Positions 52,374-61,310 of a stretch of DNA of 64,000 nt are shown one piece after another. Within the stretch, counting starts at the first letter, position 1. The number at the start of each line of letters is the position of its first letter. The notes beneath the pieces were generated by a model that saw nothing but the letters and a program-made list of their open reading frames with translations, ran no database searches and was not told the DNA's origin. The position numbers and the translations under genes were made by a program. Source of the DNA: an uncultured Flavobacteriales bacterium (lineage in GTDB: Bacteria; Bacteroidota; Bacteroidia; Flavobacteriales_D; Crocinitomicaceae); the NCBI GenBank assembly GCA_937876195.1, contig CALEIK010000013.1:1-64000 (forward strand), read 5' to 3'.

Positions 52374-52937
52374 TCAAAGGTTTAATTGGATTAAAAGATA
52401 TTCTTCAATTTTTTGTTTGGCATGATGAAAATTGGCCTTTAGTGCGCCCTCACTTGTACTTGTTTTTCTTGAGATCTCTTGGTAGCTCATTTCTTGAAAG
52501 TACCTTAACTCAAAAACCAGGGCTTGTTTTTCAGGTAACTTGGAAATTGCCTGTTGCAATAATTCGAAAATTTCCTCTTCGCCCACAACATCTAGTGAAT
52601 GGTGCCCCGCAATGATTTCAAGCATTGGCGGATCAATATCCACTCCTTGTCTTCGTTTTTCATTTTCCAAGAAATTAAGTGTTTCATTTCGAGCGATCCG
52701 GTACATCCATGTGTACAAGGTTGAATCCCCTTTGAAGTCATGTAAATGCTCAAATACTTTTATGAATACATTTTGAAGTACGTCATTGGTCAATTCATGA
52801 CTTCTAGTCATCGTGCGAATCTGCGCGTACAACTTAGGTCCATACTCAAGAACAATCGATTTAAAAGCTAGGTTTGCCTTATTTCCCCCTTGTTTAAATT
52901 GGCGAATAACTGCAATTTCATCGAATGGGGAAATCAT
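52374..52937 (-). CDS. ECF sigma-70 factor (second system)
   Basis: The 187-residue protein has region 2 (AFKSIVLEYGPKLYAQIRTMTRSHELTNDVLQNVFIKVFEHLHDF, TLYTWMYRIARNETLNFLENEKRR) and region 4 (LPEKQALVFELRYFQEMSYQEISRKTSTSEGALKANFHHAKQKI), the layout of an RpoE-type ECF sigma factor. Its start comes 3 nt after the stop of the transketolase C-terminal gene. Being so close, it is probably transcribed with the transketolase/vWA genes, then with the anti-sigma and periplasmic sensor genes behind it. The regulon is unknown. Confidence 0.92.
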   Translation of the reverse strand: MISPFDEIAVIRQFKQGGNKANLAFKSIVLEYGPKLYAQIRTMTRSHELTNDVLQNVFIKVFEHLHDFKGDSTLYTWMYRIARNETLNFLENEKRRQGVDIDPPMLEIIAGHHSLDVVGEEEIFELLQQAISKLPEKQALVFELRYFQEMSYQEISRKTSTSEGALKANFHHAKQKIEEYLLIQLNL

Positions 52938-52940
52938 CGC

Positions 52941-53903
52941 CTATTTTCGCTCCATGACTTTAAGCACAGCCTTCACAACATCTGCTGTGTCGATTCCATA
53001 TTTGGTCATCAATTCATCAGGTGTACCACTTTCTCCGAAGGTATCGTCTACCCCTACATACTCTTGAGGTATTGGGTTATTCTTAACAAGCACCTGTGCA
53101 ACCGAATCGCCTAAACCACCGTTTAACATGTGCTCCTCAGCAGTTACAACGCATCCAGTTTTCCCAATTGACGCTAGAATGGCCTTTTCATCCAATGGTT
53201 TAATCGTGTGCATATTGATGACCTCAGCAGAAATTCCCTTTTCAGCTAATTCTTTCGCTGCCTCGATGGATTTCCACACGAGATGTCCGCATGCGATAAT
53301 TGTAACATCTGTACCTTCAATGATCACATCCGCCTTACCAATTTGAAAATTCGCATCTGGTTTTACGAAAATTGGCACTGAAGGACGTCCAAAACGCAAA
53401 TAAACAGGTCCAACATGATCAGCAATAGCGATTGTCGCTTGTTTGGTTTGATTAAAATCAGCGGGAACGATGACTGTCATATTTGGTAGCATTTTCATCA
53501 TTCCAATATCTTCCAAAATTTGATGTGTCGCGCCATCCTCACCAAGTGTCAAACCAGCGTGTGATGCACAAATCTTAACGTTCTTCTGAGAGTAAGCAAT
53601 TGACTGTCGAATTTGATCATATACACGTCCAGTTGAAAAATTGGCAAAAGTTCCTGTGTAAGGAATCTTTCCACCAATCGTCATCCCAGCTGCCATACTC
53701 ATCATGTTTGCTTCAGCGATTCCAACTTGAAAAAAACGTTCAGGAAACTCATTTTCAAAATCGTTCATTTTAAGCGAACCTGTTAGGTCGGCGCACAATG
53801 CTACAACATCTTTATTTCTTTTTCCAATTTCCAAAAGGCCTTCACCAAATCCAGAGCGTGTGTCCTTTTTACCTAATACTTCGATTTCAATTGTTTTCGT
53901 CAT
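52941..53903 (-). CDS. Transketolase C-terminal (pyrimidine/C-terminal domain) subunit
   Basis: The 320-residue protein is the second half of a split transketolase: pyrimidine-binding domain (SGFGEGLLEIGKRNKDVVALCADLTGSLKM, FFQVGIAEANMMSMAAGMTIGGKIPYTGTFANF, with the catalytic-cycle glutamate in GIAEANM) and transketolase C-terminal domain (IIACGHLVWKSIEAAKELAEKGISAEVINMHTIKPLDE). It acts with the N-terminal subunit at 55253-56095, transferring two-carbon units in the pentose phosphate pathway. It overlaps the vWA gene by 4 nt and is followed 3 nt later by the sigma gene. Confidence 0.93.
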   Translation of the reverse strand: MTKTIEIEVLGKKDTRSGFGEGLLEIGKRNKDVVALCADLTGSLKMNDFENEFPERFFQVGIAEANMMSMAAGMTIGGKIPYTGTFANFSTGRVYDQIRQSIAYSQKNVKICASHAGLTLGEDGATHQILEDIGMMKMLPNMTVIVPADFNQTKQATIAIADHVGPVYLRFGRPSVPIFVKPDANFQIGKADVIIEGTDVTIIACGHLVWKSIEAAKELAEKGISAEVINMHTIKPLDEKAILASIGKTGCVVTAEEHMLNGGLGDSVAQVLVKNNPIPQEYVGVDDTFGESGTPDELMTKYGIDTADVVKAVLKVMERK

Positions 53904-55252
53904 AACCTTAATGCTACTGTTTTATTTGAATTGATTCTGAAATTTTGCTCCATTGTATATGTGGAGGATTTTAATTGCTTTTGTCGATACACGATTCGAT
54001 ATGCGCCAGGTTGCAGTTGCCATTCTCCCGACTTGGAATGTTCTCCAATATTGCATACCCAATCCCAAGTGCCGTTCGAGTTTTCGGTGAAAATCTGTCC
54101 AACCACCTCTTGTCCCGAAGTGTATTTCAAAAACCCAGGGGCTTGAATATTAATCATCGCTGTGCTGCTCTGTTCAATATCCGCAGTGATGTAAATTCGA
54201 GGAAGGGTAAGTATTTCGATGTCGTATTTTCCAACAATGTATTTATCCGTTTCACTAATTTTCTGTGTATTCAACGTAACATTTGATCCTTCTTGCATGA
54301 TCCGTGCTTCAATTTGGTATTGCTTGGCTGCATTGGAAAAGCGAATCATCAAATTTCCTTGTGGCGCATCTACCGTTATGGTGTTGTGCGTATTTCGTTG
54401 AATTTTAATGTTCTTTTTCTCAACCCGTGGTGTGGTGTTCACTACCAAATCATAGCTTAATGCAGGGTCAATCACCAACGTGTCTGGATATCCATACTTG
54501 TTAATGGTATGCGTAAATGTATATTTTAGTTGAGTTGTACCCGCTTCGTACAAAAACATCGTAACATCCGTTTCCGAAGGTTTTTTGTAAATATCGTTGA
54601 GATTAATTTGAACCGTTGTATTCAAAAGCGCTTTCGAAATGATATTCTCTAGCACTTTTGTAAATGATTCCTTCGTTTCAGCATCCGCATAAGTACCAAT
54701 ACAATCAAATTTCTCCAGATAGGAAAGGTCCATTCCCAATCCAATGACAAACGGAGTGACTTTTACGCCTTTGTCTTTAAGTTTTTGAGCGATAACACAA
54801 GGGTCATTGTCACAAGCTTCCAGTCCATCTGTAATTAGAATGATCACATTCCGCGAAGTATTGTCTGGGAAATCCCCTGCTGCTGCTTCTAACGATCGCG
54901 CAATTGGGGTAGTTCCTTTGGCTTGAATGGATCGAATGCGCGCCTTCACCTGAGAAAAATTATTCTCTGCAAAGGGAACTTCTAATTTTGTATCGTTACA
55001 GTCCTGAAACGTTGCAGTAATTGGCGATTGATGTCCATAAACACGCAAAGCTATTTCCAAATTAGGAACGTCGCGAATTTCATCTACTGTTTTTGCTAAT
55101 AATTCTTTTGCAGCATCTATACGCGTTTGGGCTCCCCATTTGGCATTCATACTATTCGACGCGTCGAGTATGAATAAAATACGGGTTTTTTGCTCTTGTC
55201 CAAATCCAAATGAACAAAGAAAAACAAACGCTATTGCTACAATTTTCTTCAA
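53900..55252 (-). CDS. Secreted von Willebrand factor A domain protein
   Basis: The 450-residue protein has a signal peptide (about 1-18, MKKIVAIAFVFLCSFGFG) and a vWA domain (about 22-215) with an intact metal-ion-dependent adhesion site: D30, S32 and S34 (DASNS), T114 or T115 in KGTTP, and D142 in LITDGLE. The rest (about 220-450) is beta-rich with Ig-like stretches (TTVQINLNDIYKKPSETDVTMFLYEAG, NLMIRFSNAAKQYQIEARIM). No sorting domain or membrane helix was found, so it is probably periplasmic. It lies exactly between the two transketolase halves: it starts at the base after the N-half stop and overlaps the C-half by 4 nt. This placement is unexplained. Confidence 0.87.
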   Translation of the reverse strand: MKKIVAIAFVFLCSFGFGQEQKTRILFILDASNSMNAKWGAQTRIDAAKELLAKTVDEIRDVPNLEIALRVYGHQSPITATFQDCNDTKLEVPFAENNFSQVKARIRSIQAKGTTPIARSLEAAAGDFPDNTSRNVIILITDGLEACDNDPCVIAQKLKDKGVKVTPFVIGLGMDLSYLEKFDCIGTYADAETKESFTKVLENIISKALLNTTVQINLNDIYKKPSETDVTMFLYEAGTTQLKYTFTHTINKYGYPDTLVIDPALSYDLVVNTTPRVEKKNIKIQRNTHNTITVDAPQGNLMIRFSNAAKQYQIEARIMQEGSNVTLNTQKISETDKYIVGKYDIEILTLPRIYITADIEQSSTAMINIQAPGFLKYTSGQEVVGQIFTENSNGTWDWVCNIGEHSKSGEWQLQPGAYRIVYRQKQLKSSTYTMEQNFRINSNKTVALRL

Positions 55253-56095
55253 TTAATAATCGCCTAAAGTTTCCTCCAATTGATTCAAAGCAATCTCTAA
55301 TTGCTCAGCATTTGGAGCGGATCCATGCCATTTATGTGTTCCCATCATATAATCAACACCTTGTCCCATTTCAGTTTTCATGATAATCATAATCGGTTTT
55401 CCGTTTCCAGTTAAACCTTTTGCCTTATCAAGTGTTGCTTTAATTTCATCGATGTTATGACCGTCCATTTCAAGCACCTCCCAGCCAAAAGCATGCCACT
55501 TTTGATGTAAGTTACCCAAGGAAAGTACATTCTCTACATCGCCATCAATTTGTCGACCGTTGTAATCAATCGTTGCAACAATATTATCTACTTTCTTGGC
55601 CGCCGCATAGATTGCCGCTTCCCAAATTTGACCTTCTTGCATCTCACCGTCACCATGTAACGTATAAACGATCGATTTGTCACCATTTAATTTCTTCGTC
55701 TCTGCTGCTCCCAGTGCGCATGACAATCCCTGCCCCAATGAACCAGACGCCACTCGGACACCAGGTAATTTTTTATCAGTTGAAGGATGTCCCTGTAATT
55801 TTGTGCCTAATTTTCTAAAACCAGCTAAATCCGCAACAGGAAAATACCCAGATCGCGCCAAAACACTGTACCAAACTGGAGAAATATGTCCATTCGACAA
55901 AAAGAAAAGATCTTCGTTTTTTCCATCCATCGAAAATTTTGATGGATTGTGCTTCATTTTATCAAAGTAAAGAACTGTCAGAAAATCTGTACAACCCAAA
56001 GAACCTCCTGGGTGACCAGAACTTACGGCCGCTACCATTCTTACGATATCTCGTCTAACTTGAGATGCAATGCTTTCTAACTCTTGAGTATTCAT
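55253..56095 (-). CDS. Transketolase N-terminal (TPP-binding) subunit
   Basis: The 280-residue protein is the first half of a split transketolase with the thiamine-diphosphate domain: VAAVSSGHPGGSLGCTDFLTVLYF, FFLSNGHISPVWYSVLARSGYF, GSLGQGLSCALGAAETKKL, YTLHGDGEMQEGQIWEAAIYA and GKPIMIIMKTEMGQGVDYM. The GDG...N-type TPP motif (HGDGEMQEGQIWE) is present, with the pyrimidine-domain glutamate in the C-half. Length and split match the two-subunit transketolases of many bacteria and archaea. It is the first gene of the operon; a -7 box is at 56132-56139. Confidence 0.93.
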   Translation of the reverse strand: MNTQELESIASQVRRDIVRMVAAVSSGHPGGSLGCTDFLTVLYFDKMKHNPSKFSMDGKNEDLFFLSNGHISPVWYSVLARSGYFPVADLAGFRKLGTKLQGHPSTDKKLPGVRVASGSLGQGLSCALGAAETKKLNGDKSIVYTLHGDGEMQEGQIWEAAIYAAAKKVDNIVATIDYNGRQIDGDVENVLSLGNLHQKWHAFGWEVLEMDGHNIDEIKATLDKAKGLTGNGKPIMIIMKTEMGQGVDYMMGTHKWHGSAPNAEQLEIALNQLEETLGDY

Positions 56096-56131
56096 GAAAA
56101 GATGTTTTTATCTATGTAAATTGATTCCAGG

Positions 56132-56139
56132 CAAAATTA
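56132..56139 (-). promoter_or_regulatory. -7 box (TAATTTTG) of the transketolase operon
   Basis: An exact TAnnTTTG match on the minus strand 37 nt before the transketolase N-half ATG. No clear -33 TTTG was found at the right spacing. Confidence 0.5.
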
Positions 56140-56270
56140 ATTTTTATTATTAATTTAGTAACCTGAGAAACGATAAGGTTATACCCAATTTGCAACTATT
56201 TATGCACAATGACCGTCTAAGTCTAAAGATATAATCCATAGAAACTAAAGCACTAAATTTATTCCCAGTT

Positions 56271-58877
56271 ATGAATTTTAAAATCTCTCCACTTTTTTTT
56301 ATTGTATTGTTTTTAACAGCTAGCACAGTGAATGCGCAATTCCCTGGTTGTCCCACTATTGATGTAGGCTCCGATGTTCTGTTAGACTGTAGTACTCCTT
56401 GTGTAGATTTGACGGCAACTCCATTTCATGTTGGAGCGACATCTACTTATACTGCCCAATCGATACCTCACACGCCACCAATTGCATACAATGAAGCTGG
56501 TGGAACACCCGTTTCTGTGGGGACAGATGATGAATGGAGTCCAATAATTAATCTCCCCTTCACATTTTGTTATTTTGGGCAAAATTACACTACGTGCAAG
56601 GTAGGGTCTAATGGAGCCTTGCAACTAGGGCCAGCAGCAGGGGGCGGGGCTCATCCTTGGGCATTTACTGACAATGTCCCCTCACCAAACTTAATAGATG
56701 CAGGTCATATTTTTGGACCATACCATGATATTGATCCATCTGTAGCAGGACAGGTTAATTATTATATCCTGGGAACGGCACCATGTAGAATTTTTGTGAT
56801 ATCATATTATGACTTGGGGCATTTTTCTTGTACCAGTCTTAGAAGCACACACATGACTGTACTTTATGAAACGACGAATGCAATTGACGTCTATGTTTTA
56901 GAAAAGGAAACTTGCGGTGGATGGAATTCAGGAAATACTGTTATTGGAATTCAAAACCCGACTGGCACTGCCGGTATTGCAGCACCTGGAAGAAACACAG
57001 GAGCATGGACGGTAACAACTCCTGAGGGCTGGCGATTTCTACCAGATGGAGCACCAATTTATTCTGTAGAATGGTTTGAAGGGGGTAATCTTATTGCGAA
57101 TGGAAATACCGTTAACGTTTGCCCGTCAAACGAAACGACATATACTGCAAGAGCAACTTACACATCATGCGACGGGACCATAATTACAGAAGAAGATGAA
57201 GTTATAGTTACACCTGCAAATACAGACCTAGTTGTTACAGAAGTAGATAATACACCTTCAAGTTGTGGAGGGTCGGATGGCGAAATTGAAATTACCGCAA
57301 GTGGTGGTACTCCAGGCTACACGTATTCATCAGACAATGTTGTCTATCAAGGATCAGGTGTTTTTGGTGGATTAGCCGCAGGAAATCATACCTTTTTTGC
57401 AATGGATGCCGCTGGTTGCATTTCAGCGCTTCAAGTTGTTATAAATGAAAATTCGACACTAGAAGCGACGTTTTCACTTGCACAAAGTCCAATCTGTAAT
57501 TCGGAAAGTAATGGCCAAATTTCCATTTCTCCTGCGGGTGGAAGTGCACCATACACTTATAGTATGAATGGAGGAGCGCCTGTCTCAACTGAAGATTTTT
57601 CCGGTTTAACCACTGGAACATATACATTTGATATTATTGATGACCTCGGTTGCACTGTAACCATAGATACTTTTTTAATTAACCCTCCAGTACTTGATAT
57701 ATCCGAGGTGTCTACAACTCCAGCCACATGTGATATTCTTGGACAATTAGAGGTGAATGCCGTTGGTGGTGTTTCCCCCTATCAATTCTCTATTGATGCA
57801 GGCGCTACTACTCAAAGTTCAGCTACTTTTACAGGTCTAAATAGCGGAACTTATATGGTGTACGTGATAGATGACAATACCTGTTCCGACAGTATTGAAG
57901 TAACAATAAGTGGCACTAGTGTTCCCGATATTTCAATTGTTAGTGAAGACACTATTTGTTCGACAGCATCTGATGGTCAAGTTGAAGTTTCAACCATAAA
58001 TGGCACTGCTCCATATAGCTACACCATAAATGGTATAAACCCACAACCTACTGGTATTATTGGTAATCTCTCACCTGGTTCTCATTTAATTGAAGTTACA
58101 GATTTTTCTGGCTGCACCGATACTATTACGGTGAATGTATATGTATTCCCTTCACCAACAATTTTCGATGATACAATTGCATGCTATTATAATCACTTTG
58201 TGACGGGAACAACATCGTACGCTGGCGGAGTTTGGTCTGCTGCAGATACAGCAATCACATTTCTACCTTCGACCAATGTAGAAAACCCAACGATTGCCAC
58301 CTCCACAGCAGGAACGTATACGGTCACATACACGGATAACGCGTGTAATACTGAACTAACAGCTGAAATCTATTTCTATGAATACCCATGGACTTGGCTT
58401 GAAGACACGCTCATTTGTGAAGGCGTTACATTACTAGTAAATGCACCGAATGAAAACCCAGATGAGACACAGTATATTTGGAGTGATGGTCAATCTGGTC
58501 CGAATGTGTCATTTACTGAGGAAGGGTATTACGAAGTTACATTGACGAACGCATGCCATACCTCAACCACAGGTTTTACTTTGCAGTATCAAAACTGCTT
58601 CGTGAACCCGCCGAATGTCATTTCATTATCACCTGGTTCTCAAAATAGTTTATGGTATGTTGACGTAAATGGAATTAAAGAGTTTGAGGTAGTAATTACG
58701 AATCGCTGGGGGAATGTTGTCTTTGATTGCAAAGATCAAGTAGGACTGTGCACCTGGGATGGCCGATCTCCAGAAGGCAATTTCGTTGAAGAAGGAACCT
58801 ATTTTTATTTAATCAACGCAGTAACAGAAGTAGGCGAAGAAATTCAAAAACACGGATTTATTCAAGTAGTCAACTAG
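56271..58877 (+). CDS. SprB-repeat surface protein with gliding-type C-terminal domain
   Basis: The 868-residue protein has a signal peptide (about 1-22, ending VNAQ), a lectin-like or nidogen-like N-terminal domain (about 60-265; SVGTDDEWSPIINLPFTFCYFGQNY, GHIFGPYHDIDPS, NTVIGIQNPTGTAGIA), then at least four SprB-type repeats (about 320-640; SCGGSDGEIEITASGGTPGYTYSSD, GQISISPAGGSAPYTYSMNGG, GQLEVNAVGGVSPYQFSID, GQVEVSTINGTAPYSYTING). The C-terminus has FEVVITNRWGNVVFDC, CTWDGRSP, VEEGTYFYLINAV, a type B domain without the usual FTPNGDGxND start. SprB repeats occur in gliding adhesins. It should be exported by T9SS. A strong terminator follows at 58900-58926. Confidence 0.85.
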   Translation: MNFKISPLFFIVLFLTASTVNAQFPGCPTIDVGSDVLLDCSTPCVDLTATPFHVGATSTYTAQSIPHTPPIAYNEAGGTPVSVGTDDEWSPIINLPFTFCYFGQNYTTCKVGSNGALQLGPAAGGGAHPWAFTDNVPSPNLIDAGHIFGPYHDIDPSVAGQVNYYILGTAPCRIFVISYYDLGHFSCTSLRSTHMTVLYETTNAIDVYVLEKETCGGWNSGNTVIGIQNPTGTAGIAAPGRNTGAWTVTTPEGWRFLPDGAPIYSVEWFEGGNLIANGNTVNVCPSNETTYTARATYTSCDGTIITEEDEVIVTPANTDLVVTEVDNTPSSCGGSDGEIEITASGGTPGYTYSSDNVVYQGSGVFGGLAAGNHTFFAMDAAGCISALQVVINENSTLEATFSLAQSPICNSESNGQISISPAGGSAPYTYSMNGGAPVSTEDFSGLTTGTYTFDIIDDLGCTVTIDTFLINPPVLDISEVSTTPATCDILGQLEVNAVGGVSPYQFSIDAGATTQSSATFTGLNSGTYMVYVIDDNTCSDSIEVTISGTSVPDISIVSEDTICSTASDGQVEVSTINGTAPYSYTINGINPQPTGIIGNLSPGSHLIEVTDFSGCTDTITVNVYVFPSPTIFDDTIACYYNHFVTGTTSYAGGVWSAADTAITFLPSTNVENPTIATSTAGTYTVTYTDNACNTELTAEIYFYEYPWTWLEDTLICEGVTLLVNAPNENPDETQYIWSDGQSGPNVSFTEEGYYEVTLTNACHTSTTGFTLQYQNCFVNPPNVISLSPGSQNSLWYVDVNGIKEFEVVITNRWGNVVFDCKDQVGLCTWDGRSPEGNFVEEGTYFYLINAVTEVGEEIQKHGFIQVVN

Positions 58878-58899
58878 TTAGTGATTTAATATCAGTGAC

Positions 58900-58926
58900 G
58901 GGCAATCAAAATGATTGCCCTTTTTT
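58900..58926 (+). terminator. Rho-independent terminator
   Basis: GGGCAATCA (58900-58908) pairs perfectly with TGATTGCCC (58912-58920) across an AAA loop and is followed by six T. It lies 22 nt after the SprB-repeat gene and directly before the gap promoter, whose -33 element uses its last T residues. Confidence 0.92.
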
Positions 58927-58955
58927 GTTTCTAGTCGTTATAGTTATTAACTTTA
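58924..58955 (+). promoter_or_regulatory. Bacteroidota-type promoter of gap
   Basis: TTTG (58924-58927), a 20-nt spacer and TAACTTTA (58948-58955) closely match TTTG-N17-23-TAnnTTTG. The predicted start is about 20 nt before the gap ATG at 58981. The -33 TTTG is the end of the preceding terminator T-run. Confidence 0.65.
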
Positions 58956-58980
58956 CAAACAATCGTAAAATTGTAATCGG

Positions 58981-59970
58981 ATGAAAGTAGTTGGAGTAAA
59001 TGGATTTGGAAGAATTGGAAGGTATTTCACGCGATTAACACTTGACAATCCGAATGTAGATGTGGCGTTAGTCAATGATTTGGCTGATATAAAAACGCTG
59101 GCCCATTTGTTTAAATACGATAGTGTTCACCGACAACTGAAACACAGTTTCAAAATTGAAGGCAATTCCCTAGTGTTTGAAAACGGAAAGAAAATCACCT
59201 TCTGCGCGGAAAGAGATCCAGAGAAAATAGAATGGTCGAAGCATGGAGTAGAAATCGTAGTTGAATCGACGGGGATTTTCAGAACGAGAGCATTAGCGTC
59301 AAAACACTTGGTTGGTGGTGCAAAAAAGGTAATACTATCTGCTCCAGCGAGTGATGACGATATTAGAACGGTAGTGATGGGAATTAACGATGATTTGCTT
59401 GAATCTTCTGACACCATCATTTCGAATGCGTCATGCACAACGAATTCAGCAGCACCGATGCTGGAAGTCATGAAAAGTTTATGCACCATTGAAAGTGCCT
59501 TCATTACAACAGTCCATAGTTATACTTCTGATCAACGATTGCACGATGCCCCACACAGCGATTTACGAAGAGCAAGAGCAGCAGCAGAATCCATTGTTCC
59601 AACATCTACAGGTGCAGCCAAAGCACTCGCCAAAATATTTCCTGAGTTAGAAGGGAAAATTGGAGGTTGTGGTGTTCGCGTTCCAGTTCCTGACGGATCA
59701 ATGACCGACTTAACGCTGGTTGTAAGAAATCCACCCACAGAACAACAAATTAATGCTGCCATGAAAAACGCGGCAGAAGGTAAACTTAAGGGAATACTAT
59801 CTTACACAGAAGATCCCATTGTTTCGGTAGATATTATTGGAGACTCCAACAGCTGTATTTTTGACGCCGAACTTACCAGTGTCATCGAAAACATGGTGAA
59901 AATCGTTGGTTGGTATGACAATGAAGCAGGATACTCTAATCGCTTGATTGATTTAGTACAGAAGCTCTAA
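58981..59970 (+). CDS. gap: Glyceraldehyde-3-phosphate dehydrogenase
   Basis: The 329-residue glycolytic enzyme has the NAD-binding start MKVVGVNGFGRIGRYFTRL, the active-site motif ISNASCTTNSAAPMLEVM with C152, H179 in TTVHSYTSDQRLHD, and STGAAKALAKIFPELEGKI and VGWYDNEAGYSNRL. D33 after VALVN suggests NAD specificity. The length is typical. The upstream terminator and promoter make it a separate transcription unit. Bacteroidota often carry two gap genes; whether this one is the main glycolytic enzyme is not clear from the sequence. Confidence 0.96.
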   Translation: MKVVGVNGFGRIGRYFTRLTLDNPNVDVALVNDLADIKTLAHLFKYDSVHRQLKHSFKIEGNSLVFENGKKITFCAERDPEKIEWSKHGVEIVVESTGIFRTRALASKHLVGGAKKVILSAPASDDDIRTVVMGINDDLLESSDTIISNASCTTNSAAPMLEVMKSLCTIESAFITTVHSYTSDQRLHDAPHSDLRRARAAAESIVPTSTGAAKALAKIFPELEGKIGGCGVRVPVPDGSMTDLTLVVRNPPTEQQINAAMKNAAEGKLKGILSYTEDPIVSVDIIGDSNSCIFDAELTSVIENMVKIVGWYDNEAGYSNRLIDLVQKL

Positions 59971-60058
59971 GTCGTATTCAATCTATTGAATCGAGTGCCA
60001 TTCTTGGAACTTTTGAATTTTTGAACTCGCATGCCGAGCCCGTCGAGGTATGAACTAT

Positions 60059-61276
60059 TTACTTCCACTCATAGATCCATCCCTTTGGAGCAACACCAAC
60101 CAATTCATTCAATCCTTGTTGTGCTTCCTCTCTTGTCGCATACGACTTGATACTGACCAAGGTCATTCCTCTTCCTTGCCCCACTTTGACGGAATAACCC
60201 TCTGCAGTAAATTTAGCACCCAAACGGTTCGCGTTTTCTTCGGATGAAAAAGCACCAGCAATCACATGAAAGGGTAAATCACCTCCTGTATATTGTGATT
60301 GCGCTGGAAGCTCCTCACTATCTTCAACTGGTTCCTCTGAAACTGGTTCTTCTGTTATTGTTTCATCCTCAATTGGCTCCTCTTCGCTGATCTCGTTTTC
60401 GTTGCTCGCCGCTTCATGTGATGATTTCTCATCTGATGACTGATCATCCCCAGAAGTCTCTTCTTCTGTTGGAGTAACCACTTCCTCTTTGTCAGCTAAG
60501 AACGGAACATGTTGTTTTAGCTCGTCGTAATTCAATCCAAAATAGGTTCCGCCCGCAATAATCAACACAATTAATCCCATCAGCATCCAGAATCCAACGC
60601 CTCGTTTCGATGAACTTCTCTTCTCCTTAACTGGTTTTTCCTTCTTCGGCAGTTTCTTTACTTCCTGCTCCTTTTTAAGTGCAGCCAATTTTTCAGCATG
60701 TTTCAGTTGCTCTTCCTTTTCAAGAATTGTTTGCTCTTTTTTCTTTTCGGGGGGAATTTCTGTGACTATTTTCGGGGTCGCTTTAGCTGCTGGTTTTTCT
60801 TCCTTTTTAGGAGCTCCTTCTGCCTTCTTAGGTGCTTCCTTTTTTGGTTCATTGACCAAAATATTCTCCTTTTCTGGGGCTTTTTCTACTGGCTTCTTTA
60901 CCGCAGTAGCTTTTATCTCTTCTTTTTTAGGTGCTGGCTTTTTCTTTTCAACTTTTTCTGCCGTCTTATCCCAATTTTTGAAATCAATGTCATCTCCATT
61001 CTTATAAAATGAACCGAATTCAAACATATCATATGACCCGCCCTTATTCACCGTCAACTCAATTTCACGGACATACTTCGCAATTAAATTTTTGGCTTCC
61101 AGCTCCTCAAAGCCTTCATTCTCCATTATATAACTTACGAGCTTACCGTCGTCATGCTTTAAATAGGACATGAACATAATCTCCCCTGATTCATGGTCGG
61201 TAATTGTTAGTGCACCCAGACCAGGGATGATAATAGTATTGACATTCTTAAGTATTTCGAGTAGGTATTTGTCCAT
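60059..61276 (-). CDS. HU-CCDC81-like and SPOR domain membrane protein
   Basis: The 405-residue protein has an N-terminal HU-CCDC81-like domain (about 1-103; VNTIIIPGLGALTITDHESGEIMFMSYLKHDDGKLVSYI), a Lys/Glu/Pro/Ala-rich cytoplasmic linker (about 104-222), one membrane helix (about 227-247, VGFWMLMGLIVLIIAGGTYFG), an acidic periplasmic stretch (about 264-325) and a C-terminal SPOR domain (about 334-405; PFHVIAGAFSSEENANRL, YSVKVGQGRGMTLVSIKSYATREEAQ). SPOR domains bind denuded peptidoglycan at division sites. The arrangement could link a DNA- or protein-binding cytoplasmic domain to the wall. It is 35 nt after the metallo-hydrolase gene. Confidence 0.88.
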   Translation of the reverse strand: MDKYLLEILKNVNTIIIPGLGALTITDHESGEIMFMSYLKHDDGKLVSYIMENEGFEELEAKNLIAKYVREIELTVNKGGSYDMFEFGSFYKNGDDIDFKNWDKTAEKVEKKKPAPKKEEIKATAVKKPVEKAPEKENILVNEPKKEAPKKAEGAPKKEEKPAAKATPKIVTEIPPEKKKEQTILEKEEQLKHAEKLAALKKEQEVKKLPKKEKPVKEKRSSSKRGVGFWMLMGLIVLIIAGGTYFGLNYDELKQHVPFLADKEEVVTPTEEETSGDDQSSDEKSSHEAASNENEISEEEPIEDETITEEPVSEEPVEDSEELPAQSQYTGGDLPFHVIAGAFSSEENANRLGAKFTAEGYSVKVGQGRGMTLVSIKSYATREEAQQGLNELVGVAPKGWIYEWK

Positions 61277-61310
61277 AGTTGATTGTTTAAGGCAAGGAAG
61301 ATAACAAAAA

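Noticed and set aside
60698..61012. Plus-strand ORF rich in Phe, Leu and Ser opposite the HU/SPOR gene
   Set aside because: It is the antisense reading of the Lys/Glu-rich linker and has no gene-like features.
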